A stretch of DNA of 64,000 bases from Paraburkholderia phenoliruptrix (GTDB taxonomy: Bacteria; Pseudomonadota; Gammaproteobacteria; Burkholderiales; Burkholderiaceae): the NCBI RefSeq assembly GCF_019511605.1, contig NZ_JAEUAV010000032.1, forward strand, positions 23,941-87,940, given 5' to 3'. Each line of letters opens with the position of its first letter. The first letter of the stretch is position 1. Under the pieces are notes generated by a model. That model ran no database searches. It had not been told where the DNA came from and saw only the letters and a program-made list of their open reading frames with translations. Both the position numbers and the translations under genes were made by a program. Below are positions 17,464 to 26,854 of the stretch, piece after piece.

Positions 17464-20400
17464 TTAATGGGCGTTGTCAGCGTCGCCCGTCGCCTGACTG
17501 AGCGCCTGACTGAGCGCCTGCATGGCCAACTGCGCAATATGCACCGACTGCCTGCCCGCGCCGTGCTGAATCTGCTCGCGACAGCTAAAGCCATTGGTCA
17601 CCACGATCGCCGCAGAGGGCGCGTTGCGCACGAGCGGCAACAGCTTGTCTTCGGCGATCTTCATCGACAGGTCGTAGTGGTCGGCGTTGAAACCGAACGA
17701 GCCGGCCATGCCGCAACAGCCGGTGTCGAGCAGCGACCACCGCACGCCGAGTTTGTCGAGCAGGGCCGTGTCGCCCTTCATGCCGAAGATCGACTTCTGA
17801 TGACAATGGCCGTGCACCACCACTGCCGCGTCGAGTTTCGGCCAGTCGAACTCGGCGCGCGCGACGAAATCCGAAAACAGGAAGGTTTGATCCGACAGCT
17901 TTCGTGCATCCGGATCGTTGGGAAGCTGCTTCAGCAGTTCGTCTTTGAAGACGGACAGGCAGCCCGGTTCCAGTCCGACTATCGGCACGCCGGCGCGAAT
18001 GTCGTCGGCGAGTTCATCCACGGCGCTGCGCAGCAGGGCGCGCGCTTCGTCCAGCAGACCGTAGTCGTACAGCGGCCGCCCACAGCAAAGACGCTTGCGC
18101 GGCAAGACCACGTGGTAGCCGATGCGAGTCAGCACGTCGAGCGCGGCCGTCGCAATGTCCGGCGAGAAGTGCTCGTTGAATGTGTCGACCCACAGAATGA
18201 CCTTGCGCGAAGGTTCGCTCGCAACGGCGCTGCCTGCGGCCGCACGACGCCTCGCGATAGCGCGGAAAGGGCGCGGCGCGAATACCGGCAGATGCCGCTC
18301 GGCAGCCACGCCCGCGACCCACTTGCTGGCATGCGCCAGTGGTTCCGCCGACGTGATAAAATTAGTTAGCCATGCAAAGCGACTCGCTAACGGCGCCCAT
18401 TGGCCGATGCGACCCATGAACATGGCCTGGCGTGGCCGACGGTGCTGCTCGTAGTAATGCGACAGGAATTCCGCCTTGTACGAGGCCATGTCGGTATGCG
18501 TCGGGCAATCGGACTTGCAGCCCTTGCATGCGAGGCATGTGTCCAGTGCTTCCTTGACTTCGACGCTGTTCCAGCCGTCCTTGACCACCTCGCCCTGAAG
18601 CATTTCCCAGAAGAGATGCGCGCGGCCACGCGTCGAAAATTTTTCCTCGCGCGTCGCGCGAAAGCTCGGGCACATGGTGCCGCCCTCGAGAGAACGGCAC
18701 TTGCCCATGCCGATGCAGCGTTCCACCGCACGCTGCATGCCGTCGCCCTCGGGGCTCGCGAACGCAAGCCTGGTGGTGAGCGTGACCGGCTTGTAGGCCG
18801 GCCCCATGCGCAGGTTTTCGTCGGCGCGGTAGGCATGAACTACCTTGCCCGGATTCAGGCGATTGTGCGGGTCCCAGATTGCCTTGAACTCTTCCATCGC
18901 CCGCATGATTTCCGGGCCATACATGATGGGCAGGAATTCGGCCTTGGCCTGGCCGTCGCCATGTTCGCCAGATAGCGAGCCGCCGAAATCGACCACCAGT
19001 TGCGCCGCCTCGCGCAGAAAACTGCGCCATTTGCCGACGCCTTCGGCGCTGCGTATGTCGAACGTGATGCGCGCGTGCACGCAGCCGTCGCCGAAATGAC
19101 CGTACAGACACGTCTCGTAACCGAAGCGGTCGACGAGCGCCTGAAACTTGCGCAGATAATCGCCGAGTCGCAACGGATCGACTGCCGCGTCCTCCCAGCC
19201 GACAATCGGGTCCGGCTTCGACGGGTCGACCGACAGCGCCACCGCCGATGCGCCCGTTTCGCGTATCGACCAGATCTTCTGCTGCTGCGGCATTTCTTCG
19301 ACGACGAGGCCGCTGATCTCCATGCCCGCCGCGCCGGACTTGAAATACGCGTCTGCCTCATGCGCCTGCGCGAGCGCCTCGGGCACAGTGTCAGCGCCGA
19401 ATTCGAGGACGACCCACGCGTCGCCTCCGGGCAGCAGCGCGATTTCGTCGCGCTTCAGGCCGCGCGCCTGCAAACCGCGAATGATCGCGCGGTCCAGACC
19501 TTCAATGGCAATTGGCGAAAAACGGTTGAAGTGCGGCACGGCGTCCGCAGCGGTGTAGATGTCGCTGAAACCGAGCACGAGCAGCACACGAGACGCCGGG
19601 CTGCGCACGAGGCGCACCTTGGCCTGCAGCGTGACCGCGCAGGTGCCCTCGGTGCCCACGAGCGCACGCGCAACGTTAAAGCCGTTTTCCGGCAACAACT
19701 GATCGAGATTGAAGCCGGAAACGCGCCGCCTGATTTGCGGGAACTCAGCGCGAATGCGCTCGGCGTAGCGCTCGCGCAAGTCACGCAACTTCGCGTAAAT
19801 CTCGCCCTGGCGCCCGCCTCTCGCGATAATCGCTTGCAGTTGCGCTTCGCTGGTCGGTCCGACCCAGAAGCGCGCCCCGTCGTACGTGGCGATTTCCAAC
19901 GCCTCGATATTCTCAACGGTCTTGCCGCCCATTACCGAATGCGCGCCGCATGAGTTGTTCGCGATCATTCCGCCGAGCGTGCAACGGCTGTGCGTGGCAG
20001 GGTCGGGCGCAAACGTGAGGCCATGCTGTTCTGCCGCATCGCGCAGCGTGTCGCAAATCACGCCCGGCTCGACGATAGCGGTTTTGCCTTGCGGATCGAT
20101 GCTGACGACGCGGTTCACGTACTTGCTCGTGTCCGCCACCACCGCAACGTTCACGCACTGCCCGTTTTGCGACGTACCGCCGCCTCGCGTCAGAAACGGC
20201 ACGTCGTGGCGGCGGCACACTTCGAGCGCTGCGACGAGATCGTTCACATCGGCGGGCACGACGACGCCCAACGGAATCTGCCGATAGTTCGACGCATCCG
20301 ACGCGTACAGCGCTTTCGAGCCGGCGTCGAAGCGCACTTCGCCGCGCAGCCCGGCGCGCAGATCGGCCTCGACCCGTTGCAGCAGGCGCGCGCTTGCTTC

Positions 20401-20505
20401 GAACGGCGCGGCCCGCTTCGCTGCATGCGCCGGCGCATCGTTCACAGCCTGGCCCACGGCGTCCTCAACCGCGTCTGTTGCCGCATTTTCCACCGGCTTT
20501 TTCAC
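17464..20505 (-). CDS. ydiJ: FAD/iron-sulfur D-2-hydroxyglutarate dehydrogenase (YdiJ type)
   Basis: A 1013-residue two-part dehydrogenase. The N-terminal half is a PCMH-type FAD domain (TRGGGTSQNGQ, then GGMIANNSCGAHS) with its FAD-oxidase C-terminal domain (LYGHFGDGCVHARITFD, GEHGDGQAK). The C-terminal half carries iron-sulfur motifs (CIGMGKC and CLACKGCKSDCP) and two CCG domains (LCCGRPLYDYG, GCCGMAGSFGF). YdiJ-type enzymes oxidise D-2-hydroxyglutarate to 2-oxoglutarate. That is the product of HglS, encoded 2 bp upstream in the same operon. GTG 20505 has AGAGG only about two bases away; an in-frame GTG at 20493 has better spacing and may be the real start. Confidence 0.9.
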   Translation of the reverse strand: MKKPVENAATDAVEDAVGQAVNDAPAHAAKRAAPFEASARLLQRVEADLRAGLRGEVRFDAGSKALYASDASNYRQIPLGVVVPADVNDLVAALEVCRRHDVPFLTRGGGTSQNGQCVNVAVVADTSKYVNRVVSIDPQGKTAIVEPGVICDTLRDAAEQHGLTFAPDPATHSRCTLGGMIANNSCGAHSVMGGKTVENIEALEIATYDGARFWVGPTSEAQLQAIIARGGRQGEIYAKLRDLRERYAERIRAEFPQIRRRVSGFNLDQLLPENGFNVARALVGTEGTCAVTLQAKVRLVRSPASRVLLVLGFSDIYTAADAVPHFNRFSPIAIEGLDRAIIRGLQARGLKRDEIALLPGGDAWVVLEFGADTVPEALAQAHEADAYFKSGAAGMEISGLVVEEMPQQQKIWSIRETGASAVALSVDPSKPDPIVGWEDAAVDPLRLGDYLRKFQALVDRFGYETCLYGHFGDGCVHARITFDIRSAEGVGKWRSFLREAAQLVVDFGGSLSGEHGDGQAKAEFLPIMYGPEIMRAMEEFKAIWDPHNRLNPGKVVHAYRADENLRMGPAYKPVTLTTRLAFASPEGDGMQRAVERCIGMGKCRSLEGGTMCPSFRATREEKFSTRGRAHLFWEMLQGEVVKDGWNSVEVKEALDTCLACKGCKSDCPTHTDMASYKAEFLSHYYEQHRRPRQAMFMGRIGQWAPLASRFAWLTNFITSAEPLAHASKWVAGVAAERHLPVFAPRPFRAIARRRAAAGSAVASEPSRKVILWVDTFNEHFSPDIATAALDVLTRIGYHVVLPRKRLCCGRPLYDYGLLDEARALLRSAVDELADDIRAGVPIVGLEPGCLSVFKDELLKQLPNDPDARKLSDQTFLFSDFVARAEFDWPKLDAAVVVHGHCHQKSIFGMKGDTALLDKLGVRWSLLDTGCCGMAGSFGFNADHYDLSMKIAEDKLLPLVRNAPSAAIVVTNGFSCREQIQHGAGRQSVHIAQLAMQALSQALSQATGDADNAH

Positions 20506-20507
20506 CT

Positions 20508-21536
20508 CTACTGCGCCGCGTTCGCGGTCATTTTGAAAATGCCCTGCGCGTTGCCGGCGTCGAAGCGCAGGTCGGTCACCCAGCTACGCGACGCCTGATC
20601 GAACGTGCGCTTGCGCGTAATGAACTCGTAGAACGAACCGGGAACCTTGCGCGTGACGAGCTTGCCGGCCACCGAGCGGAACTGGCGCTCGACGGTGTCC
20701 GCGCGATACGCCGTCTGGAACACGCGGCCGGAACGCGAGCGCTCCACTTCCGGCTTCATGGGCCGGCCCTTGCTCTTCTCTTCGTCCGACAGCGTGAACA
20801 CATCTTCCACGCGGTCGGTCGCGTGATTGAACGCATTGCCTTCGGTGGAAATCCACGCCATTTCCGCGGATTCGCGCAACAGCACTTCATAGTCCGCCTC
20901 GTCAGGCACATCGTGCTGACGCGCGAACGCGCCGACAATCACCGGCAGTAGCGCGTGCGCGGCGTCGATAGGCAGCGAGCCCTCGCGCTCCAGCTCCCAG
21001 AGCTGCGCGACCGCGAGCGGCGTCAGCGGATCTTTCGACGAACCGACCACGTTCGTCACGGCCTGCTGGAATTCGGCGGAGAAGCGCTCGGGATGCAGTT
21101 CGCTCACGAAGAACTGCGCGATTTCGTCGGGCGCGTCTTCATGCGCGTAAGCGCGGCCCGTCATGCCCAGCTTGTCGAGCGGATAGCGGCCATTCAGCCT
21201 GAAGCCGAGCGGACGCAGGATTCGGGTAAACGCGGCCTCGCCCGGCGGCAGTGCGCCGTTGTGCTCCCAACGCACGGTGCGCAGCGCGCCGTGGTCGAAA
21301 TAGACCGAGCCGCCGTTTGCGATTGCGTCGCTCGTGTAGGCGCGGCCATTGGGCGAACGCTCCAACAGGTCCTCGAACAACGCCATGTTCATTGCCTGCG
21401 CGAGTTCGGCGCGGGTGACGGTGCCGTCTTCCCAGTCTGCCAGTGCAGTTGGAAACTTCAACGTCGTGAAAAGCGACTCCGTTTTTGCCGGACCCAGCAG
21501 CTTCAACAACAGGCGTTCAACGTTCGAATTGCGCAT
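20508..21536 (-). CDS. hglS: 2-oxoadipate dioxygenase/decarboxylase (HglS, DUF1338)
   Basis: A 342-residue DUF1338 protein. In P. putida this family converts 2-oxoadipate to D-2-hydroxyglutarate with Fe(II) and O2. The characteristic active-site stretch FDHGALRTV (His82 as metal ligand, Arg86 as substrate-binding Arg) and a second His in GNAFNHATDRVEDV are visible. ATG 21536 starts MRNSNVERLLLKLLGP, as in family members; ten upstream codons are non-conserved. It is divergent from a LysR gene and immediately precedes ydiJ, so the two enzymes acting in sequence are co-transcribed. Confidence 0.9.
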   Translation of the reverse strand: MRNSNVERLLLKLLGPAKTESLFTTLKFPTALADWEDGTVTRAELAQAMNMALFEDLLERSPNGRAYTSDAIANGGSVYFDHGALRTVRWEHNGALPPGEAAFTRILRPLGFRLNGRYPLDKLGMTGRAYAHEDAPDEIAQFFVSELHPERFSAEFQQAVTNVVGSSKDPLTPLAVAQLWELEREGSLPIDAAHALLPVIVGAFARQHDVPDEADYEVLLRESAEMAWISTEGNAFNHATDRVEDVFTLSDEEKSKGRPMKPEVERSRSGRVFQTAYRADTVERQFRSVAGKLVTRKVPGSFYEFITRKRTFDQASRSWVTDLRFDAGNAQGIFKMTANAAQ

Positions 21537-21662
21537 TTGCTCGTCTCTCGCGGCGCGGCGCCGCAACGGGAATGGGGGGTTCTAGCGAGCCGTCATGGCG
21601 GCCGACCTTACGTAAACAGCATTATTCAAACTGTTGCGAGCCGCGTAAAGCGAGATTAAATT

Positions 21663-21675
21663 GTCACTTGATGAC
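21663..21675. promoter_or_regulatory. small inverted repeat before the lysR start
   Basis: GTCA-CTTGA-TGAC, 15 bp before the LysR start in the 153-bp gap shared with hglS. Size and placement fit a LysR autoregulatory site, but the arms are short. Confidence 0.35.
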
Positions 21676-21689
21676 TTTCCGGAACAAAC

Positions 21690-22595
21690 ATGCGTAAGTT
21701 CAAGATTCCCAACATGAGCGCGCTGCTGGCCTTTGAAGCCGCCGCGCGGCACGAAAGCTTCACGCATGCGGCGAAAGAGCTGTTCCTCACCGAAAGCGCG
21801 ATCTCGCGGCAAGTCGCAACGCTCGAATCGAATCTCGGCGTGCGCCTTTTCGTTCGTTCGAAGCAGCGTGTGATGCTCACTCGCGCGGGGCGCCTGTACG
21901 GCACCCAGGTGCGCCGCGCGCTGGAGAATCTGGATCGCGACACGCTCTCCATCATTGCGCACGGCAGCGGCGGCGGCTATCTGGAGCTTGCGGTGCTGCC
22001 CACCTTTGCGTCGCAATGGTTGATTCCGCGCATGAAGGACTTCAACGACCGCAACCCGGACGTGCGCATCAACATGGGCATCCGCACGGACCTGTTCTCT
22101 TTCGAGGAGTCGCATTTCGAAGCCGCCATTCACTATGGCAAGCCGACATGGCCGGGCACCTCGTCCGACTATCTGTTCGGCGAGGAAGTGGTGCCGGTGT
22201 GCTCGCCGTCGCTGCTTGCGAAGACGGTCCGCAAGCCGCAGGAATTGCTGAACTACCCGCTGCTTCACTCGACCACGCGTCCCGACGCCTGGTCGCGCTG
22301 GTTTGCGAATCTCGGCGTGGAAGACAGCGCCACGATGCACGGCGTGCGCTACGAACTGCATTCCATGCTGATCAGCGCGGCCGCCGCAGGGCTCGGCATT
22401 GCGCTCGTGCCCAAGTTTTTCGTCGACGAACAACTCCCGCAACGGGGCCTCGTGATTCCATTCGCCGCCACCGCGGTCGAAGAATCCGCTTACTACCTGG
22501 TCTACCCGACCGAACTCAGTCACGGCAAGCCGCTGGAACTGTTCAGGACATGGCTGCTCGAGCAAGCCGCCGCATACAACGCGCGCCCCCGCTGA
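21690..22595 (+). CDS. LysR-type regulator of the pipecolate/aminoadipate cluster
   Basis: A 301-residue LysR protein of the GcvA-like branch: FEAAARHESFTHAAKELFLTE leads into the HTH, with SAISRQVATLESNLGVRLF as recognition region, then a periplasmic-binding-like effector domain. It is divergent from hglS; in P. putida a LysR gene likewise sits between amaB and the HglS gene. The likely role is induction of the cluster by a lysine-pathway intermediate, by inference from position. Confidence 0.85.
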   Translation: MRKFKIPNMSALLAFEAAARHESFTHAAKELFLTESAISRQVATLESNLGVRLFVRSKQRVMLTRAGRLYGTQVRRALENLDRDTLSIIAHGSGGGYLELAVLPTFASQWLIPRMKDFNDRNPDVRINMGIRTDLFSFEESHFEAAIHYGKPTWPGTSSDYLFGEEVVPVCSPSLLAKTVRKPQELLNYPLLHSTTRPDAWSRWFANLGVEDSATMHGVRYELHSMLISAAAAGLGIALVPKFFVDEQLPQRGLVIPFAATAVEESAYYLVYPTELSHGKPLELFRTWLLEQAAAYNARPR

Positions 22596-22700
22596 TACAA
22601 GGGCTTGCAGGCGGTTCACGGCATGGCGCTTGCGCAAGCGCAGAGGCCGGGCGACGTGCGCGGCACAGGCGACCTGTTCCTCTCTCTTGCAGGAGACACC

Positions 22701-23429
22701 ATGAAACTGCTCACCACACAAGACGGCCTGCCTCGGCTGTCATGGGGCCCGATTTTCGCGGGCGTGATTCTTTCGATGATCGTCTATCTGATCATGAGCG
22801 TGCTCGGCACGGCCATCGGCGCATCGCTGCTCGCGCCGATGTCCAAACCGGATCCGCTGCACGGCTTCGGCTTCGGCTCGGGCGTGTGGGTGATCGTGAC
22901 GACGGTGCTGGCGGTGTTCGTCGGTTCGTACTACGCAGGACGTTGCGCACCCGTGCTCGGCTGGCTGCACGGCCTGCTGGCCTGGGCGGTGATGACGCTT
23001 TTCATCGTGTATGGGATGACTTCCGTCATCACCGGCGCGGTGAGCACGGCGGGCAGCGTCGCAGCGACTGGTGCGCAAGTGGGCGCGCAGGTCGGCGCCA
23101 CGGCGGGCAACCAGGCCGGTGGCACCAACTCGGTGGTCGATACCGCCAAGCAGCAGATGCAGTCGGCGCTTGCATCGGCAACTTCGATGGCGTCGAGCCC
23201 CGAAGCCGGACAGCAGGTGCGCGAAACCGCGGACGCCGCCGCGCGCGGCGTGGCGCGCGCAAGCTGGTTCTCGTTCGCGGCGTTGGTTGTCGGCGCGATT
23301 ATCGCCATCGTATCGGGCAATGCAGGCTTCCGGCATCAGCCGCCGGTTGAAGAAAGTGGCGGCTCGGGCGTCGGCCGCACCGCGGTTCCGGGACACAACC
23401 GCGTTGTTTCGCCGCGCAGCAGAGCCTGA
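22701..23429 (+). CDS. multi-pass membrane protein of unknown function
   Basis: A 242-residue protein with an N-terminal WGPIFAGVILSMIVYLIMSV segment, two further hydrophobic spans (about 60-80 and 85-110) and one near the C-terminus (about 195-215). Between them is a Gly/Ala-rich amphipathic stretch with repeated VGAQVGA-type motifs. ATG 22701 follows AGGAG; an upstream 32-codon extension is unsupported. The first segment resembles proteins often annotated 'PhnA-like', but I cannot assign a function. Confidence 0.75.
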   Translation: MKLLTTQDGLPRLSWGPIFAGVILSMIVYLIMSVLGTAIGASLLAPMSKPDPLHGFGFGSGVWVIVTTVLAVFVGSYYAGRCAPVLGWLHGLLAWAVMTLFIVYGMTSVITGAVSTAGSVAATGAQVGAQVGATAGNQAGGTNSVVDTAKQQMQSALASATSMASSPEAGQQVRETADAAARGVARASWFSFAALVVGAIIAIVSGNAGFRHQPPVEESGGSGVGRTAVPGHNRVVSPRSRA

Positions 23430-23544
23430 GCGCGGCTAACCATGACACGGCAAGCGGCCCGCGCGGGGCCGCCTGCCGTTCGCTGCTACACGCAACCCTT
23501 GGGCGCGGTGCACGCCGAAGAGGTGAAGCAGCGCGTCGCCATGC

Positions 23545-24504
23545 TCAAACCGGCGCGCGAGTTTGCACGCCCTCTGCTGAAGCGAGAATGGTTTCGACGT
23601 TCTCCAGTTCGACGCGCATTTCGTCGATAAGCCACTGCGCCACCTCGCGCGTAGCGCGTGACGGCTCGCGGCTGCGGCATTCAAGCACATAATTGCAGCC
23701 CGTCTCGACGATGCGTCGCGACGCCGGAACGACCGTACCGGCATTCAGCGGCGCGGCGACGGCCAGCAGCCAACCCAGCATCACGCCATGCCCTAGCATG
23801 GCCGCCTGCAACGCCAGGCCCGCATCCGAATAGCTGACATGTTTCGCACCTGCCCCGTTCGCAAGTCCCGTCACGGCAAAATAGTCGGCCCACGTATGCG
23901 TGGTCGGCTCGAGGTGGATCAGCGTGTGGCCGCACGTGCCGTCAGCCGTTTGACGCAGTGCGTCGAGCGAACCGCGTTCGGCAAGATAGTCTGGACTGCA
24001 TACGGCAATGATCACCTCGGGGCAAAAGAACAACGCGTCGCTCGCCGACCCGGGCTTGTGCAGGCGAATGCCGAGATCGGCGCCGTCGAGCGGACCATAG
24101 AGCCTGGTCGCCATGACTTGCAGACGTAGATTCACTGCCGGGAACGCAGCCTGGAAGCGCGGGTGACGCGGCAGCAGCCACTGCGCGGCAAAGCCGCTGG
24201 ACACTGAGAGCGTGACCGTCTCGTTCTCCTGCTGGCGGCTCTTGAGTTCGTGGATGGTGTCGCTCACGAGGCCGAAACCGGAGGCCACTGCCTGTTGCAG
24301 CTTTGCTCCCTCGTCGGTGAGAGCAAGCCCTGTCTTCGTGCGTGCGAACAGCTTGAAGCCGAGTGCGTCTTCGAGGCGCGCCACCATGCGGCTCACCGCC
24401 ACCGGCGTGACATTCAGTTCATGCGCCGCGCGCGTGAGGCTCAGGTGGCGCGCCGCCGCCTCGAAAACGTGCAGCGCCTGAAGCGACGGAAGTCGAAGTG
24501 CCAT
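23545..24504 (-). CDS. LysR-type regulator divergent from flavin oxidoreductase
   Basis: A 319-residue LysR protein of the GcvA-like branch: LQALHVFEAAARHLSLTRAA begins the DNA-binding domain (about residues 6-65), followed by an effector domain. It is divergent from a flavin oxidoreductase gene with a 97-bp gap that contains a 21-bp-period direct repeat, so it probably controls that gene. Confidence 0.85.
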   Translation of the reverse strand: MALRLPSLQALHVFEAAARHLSLTRAAHELNVTPVAVSRMVARLEDALGFKLFARTKTGLALTDEGAKLQQAVASGFGLVSDTIHELKSRQQENETVTLSVSSGFAAQWLLPRHPRFQAAFPAVNLRLQVMATRLYGPLDGADLGIRLHKPGSASDALFFCPEVIIAVCSPDYLAERGSLDALRQTADGTCGHTLIHLEPTTHTWADYFAVTGLANGAGAKHVSYSDAGLALQAAMLGHGVMLGWLLAVAAPLNAGTVVPASRRIVETGCNYVLECRSREPSRATREVAQWLIDEMRVELENVETILASAEGVQTRAPV

Positions 24505-24515
24505 CGGCTAACACC

Positions 24516-24549
24516 ATGTAATTCACGTTGACGAAGATGTAAATTGACG
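24516..24549. promoter_or_regulatory. direct repeat between lysR and flavin oxidoreductase gene
   Basis: ATGTAATTCACGTTGACG (24516-24533) and ATGTAAATTGACG (24537-24549) start exactly 21 bp apart, two helical turns. This fits two tandem regulator half-sites on one face of the DNA; the binding protein is inferred to be the divergent LysR. Confidence 0.4.
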
Positions 24550-24601
24550 CGCTTCGAGGGCACCCTTAGCGTTGTCGGCAGACCGTTTAGAGAGTGCCGA
24601 C

Positions 24602-26671
24602 ATGACCTTGCCCACCGCGGACGACACGCGCCCCGCCGCTTCTTCCGACCCGCTGCTGCAACCGCTGACCATCAAGCAGCTCGTGCTGAAAAACCGCGTC
24701 ATGAGCACGAGTCACGCAAGCCGTCTCATTGAAGGGGAATTCCCGCAGGAAGCCTACCAACGCTATCACGAGGAAAAGGCGCGCGGGGGCATTGGCCTGA
24801 CGATGTTCGGCGGATCGTCGAACGTGAGCATAGACAGTCCCAACACGTTCCAACAGATCAACATGGGCGTCGACGCAGTCGTGCCGCATCTGCAGCGCTT
24901 TTCCGAACGCGTGCACGCGCACGGCGCCGCGCTGATGTGTCAGATCACGCATCTGGGCCGGCGGGGCGACCCGTATGCCGAACCGTGGTTGCCGATGCTC
25001 GCGCCCTCGGCGCGCCGCGAGACGCTGCATCGCGCGATCCCGCAAGCGATCGGCACGCATGACATCGCGCGCATTGTCAGCGACTTTGCACGCGCCGCGA
25101 AACGCTGCATGCAAGGCGGACTGGACGGTCTCGAAACACACGCCGGCGGCCATCTGATCGGGCAGTTTCTCGATCCGACCGTCAACTTGCGCAGCGACCG
25201 CTACGGCGGTTCGGCCGCGAACCGCTGCCGTTTTGCGCTCGAGGTCCACGAGGCGATCCGCAAGGAGGTCGGCAACGAGTACCCCGTCGGCCTGCGCTTT
25301 GCGCTCGAAGACGGCTGCAGCTTCGAAGAGAGTCTTGAAATGGCGCGCATTCTCGAGCAAAGCGGCCTTTTCGACTTTTTCAACGTGGTCTATGGGCGTA
25401 TGGACACAAAGATGTCGCTCATCGTCAACAGCATGCCGGGCATGTTCATGCCGTCCGCGCCGTGGCTTGCGAAAGCCGCCGCGTTCAGGCGCGCTGTGCG
25501 GCTACCGGTCTTTCACGCCGCGAAGATCGCCGATCTCGCCACCGCGCGCCATGCGATCCGTGAGGGCCTCGTTGACATGGTCGGCATGACGCGCGCGCAT
25601 ATCGCGGAGCCGCATCTTGTGCGGCTCATAGAAAACGGACGCGAAGAAGCCGCGCGGCCGTGCGTGGGCGGCTTGCATTGCCGCAATGCGAAGGCCACCT
25701 GCATCCACAATCCGGCGACCGCGCGCGAAACCTATTTGCCGCACGCCATCGTGCCGAGCGCGACGCCGCGCAAGGTGCTGGTTGTCGGCGCAGGACCGGC
25801 GGGGCTCGAAGCGGCGCGCGTTTGCGCGAGCCGCGGCCACCGCGTGACGCTGCTCGAAGCGGCCGATCGCGCCGGTGGACAACTCCTGCTTGCGGCGTCC
25901 GGAAGCTGGCGCAAGGACCTGATCGGGATTGTGGACTGGCGTCTCGGCGAACTCGTGCGCCTTGGCGTCGAAGTCCGCTATAACCACTACGCGGAACTCG
26001 ACGATGTGCTCGAAGCGCGACCCGACGTGACGATCGTGGCAACGGGCGGCATTCCCGATCTGGGCGGACTGGCGGGCGGCCAGTGGTGCCTCTCGGTCAC
26101 CGACGCGCTGACGGCCACGCCGCCACGAGCGGGGCGTGTCGTCGTCTATGACGGCACTGGGCGCCACAACGCGTATCTGTGCGCCGAGCGCTACATGTCG
26201 GCGGGACTCGAGGCGGGACTCGAGGTGCGCCTCGCCGTGCTCGACGCGCTGCCCGCGCAGGAAACCGGCGGCAAAGGCGACGACCTCGTGTGGATGCGCA
26301 ATCTCGAGAAGTGGCGGTTGCCGGTGCGCACACACGTCGAACTGATCGAGGTGCAACGCGGCGACGCGGGCGTATTGCGCGCGATCTTCAGACACCAGCT
26401 AACCGGCGAACTCGTGCAAATGGAGGCAGAGCATGTAGTGGTCGAACGCGGGACGATAGCCGTGGACGATCTCTTCGAAGCGGCGCGCGCGCATTCGGTG
26501 AACGACGGTCAGATGGACCTGGCGGCCTTCGCGCGCGGGGCGGCGCAGCCGGTCTTGCAGAGCGCGAATGGCGGCGGGCAGTTTCATCTATACCGGATCG
26601 GCGACGCCGTGGCCTCGCGCGACATTCACACGGCGATCTACGATGCGTATCGGTTGTGTGTGGCGATCTAG
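24602..26671 (+). CDS. two-domain NADH:flavin oxidoreductase (trimethylamine/N-methylproline demethylase-like)
   Basis: A 689-residue protein. An N-terminal old-yellow-enzyme TIM barrel (about 15-350; QITHLGRRGD, ETHAGGHLIGQFLDP, RSDRYGGS) is followed by a Cys-containing iron-sulfur segment (CVGGLHCRNAKATC, about 355-370) and a C-terminal FAD/NAD domain (VLVVGAGPAGLEAARV). This is the architecture of trimethylamine dehydrogenase, 2,4-dienoyl-CoA reductase and N-methylproline/stachydrine demethylases. The substrate is unknown. ATG 24602 has AGAG upstream and is preferred over a TTG ten codons earlier. Only three clear Cys are seen in the cluster motif; a fourth ligand is not obvious. Confidence 0.85.
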   Translation: MTLPTADDTRPAASSDPLLQPLTIKQLVLKNRVMSTSHASRLIEGEFPQEAYQRYHEEKARGGIGLTMFGGSSNVSIDSPNTFQQINMGVDAVVPHLQRFSERVHAHGAALMCQITHLGRRGDPYAEPWLPMLAPSARRETLHRAIPQAIGTHDIARIVSDFARAAKRCMQGGLDGLETHAGGHLIGQFLDPTVNLRSDRYGGSAANRCRFALEVHEAIRKEVGNEYPVGLRFALEDGCSFEESLEMARILEQSGLFDFFNVVYGRMDTKMSLIVNSMPGMFMPSAPWLAKAAAFRRAVRLPVFHAAKIADLATARHAIREGLVDMVGMTRAHIAEPHLVRLIENGREEAARPCVGGLHCRNAKATCIHNPATARETYLPHAIVPSATPRKVLVVGAGPAGLEAARVCASRGHRVTLLEAADRAGGQLLLAASGSWRKDLIGIVDWRLGELVRLGVEVRYNHYAELDDVLEARPDVTIVATGGIPDLGGLAGGQWCLSVTDALTATPPRAGRVVVYDGTGRHNAYLCAERYMSAGLEAGLEVRLAVLDALPAQETGGKGDDLVWMRNLEKWRLPVRTHVELIEVQRGDAGVLRAIFRHQLTGELVQMEAEHVVVERGTIAVDDLFEAARAHSVNDGQMDLAAFARGAAQPVLQSANGGGQFHLYRIGDAVASRDIHTAIYDAYRLCVAI

Positions 26672-26854
26672 GTTAAACCCTGGCGCACGGCTCTCTGCCT
26701 TTACCTGGCCACGATGCGGGAATGCGGGCACGCTTGCGAGAGTAAGCGAAACCCCGCAGCGCTTTGAGCCCGACAGCCACAAGTCGAAGCGATGCGGGAG
26801 CGCCGCACAGGCGCGCCCGCGATGCCAACGAGCATGTGATCAGCGGGGTGACGC

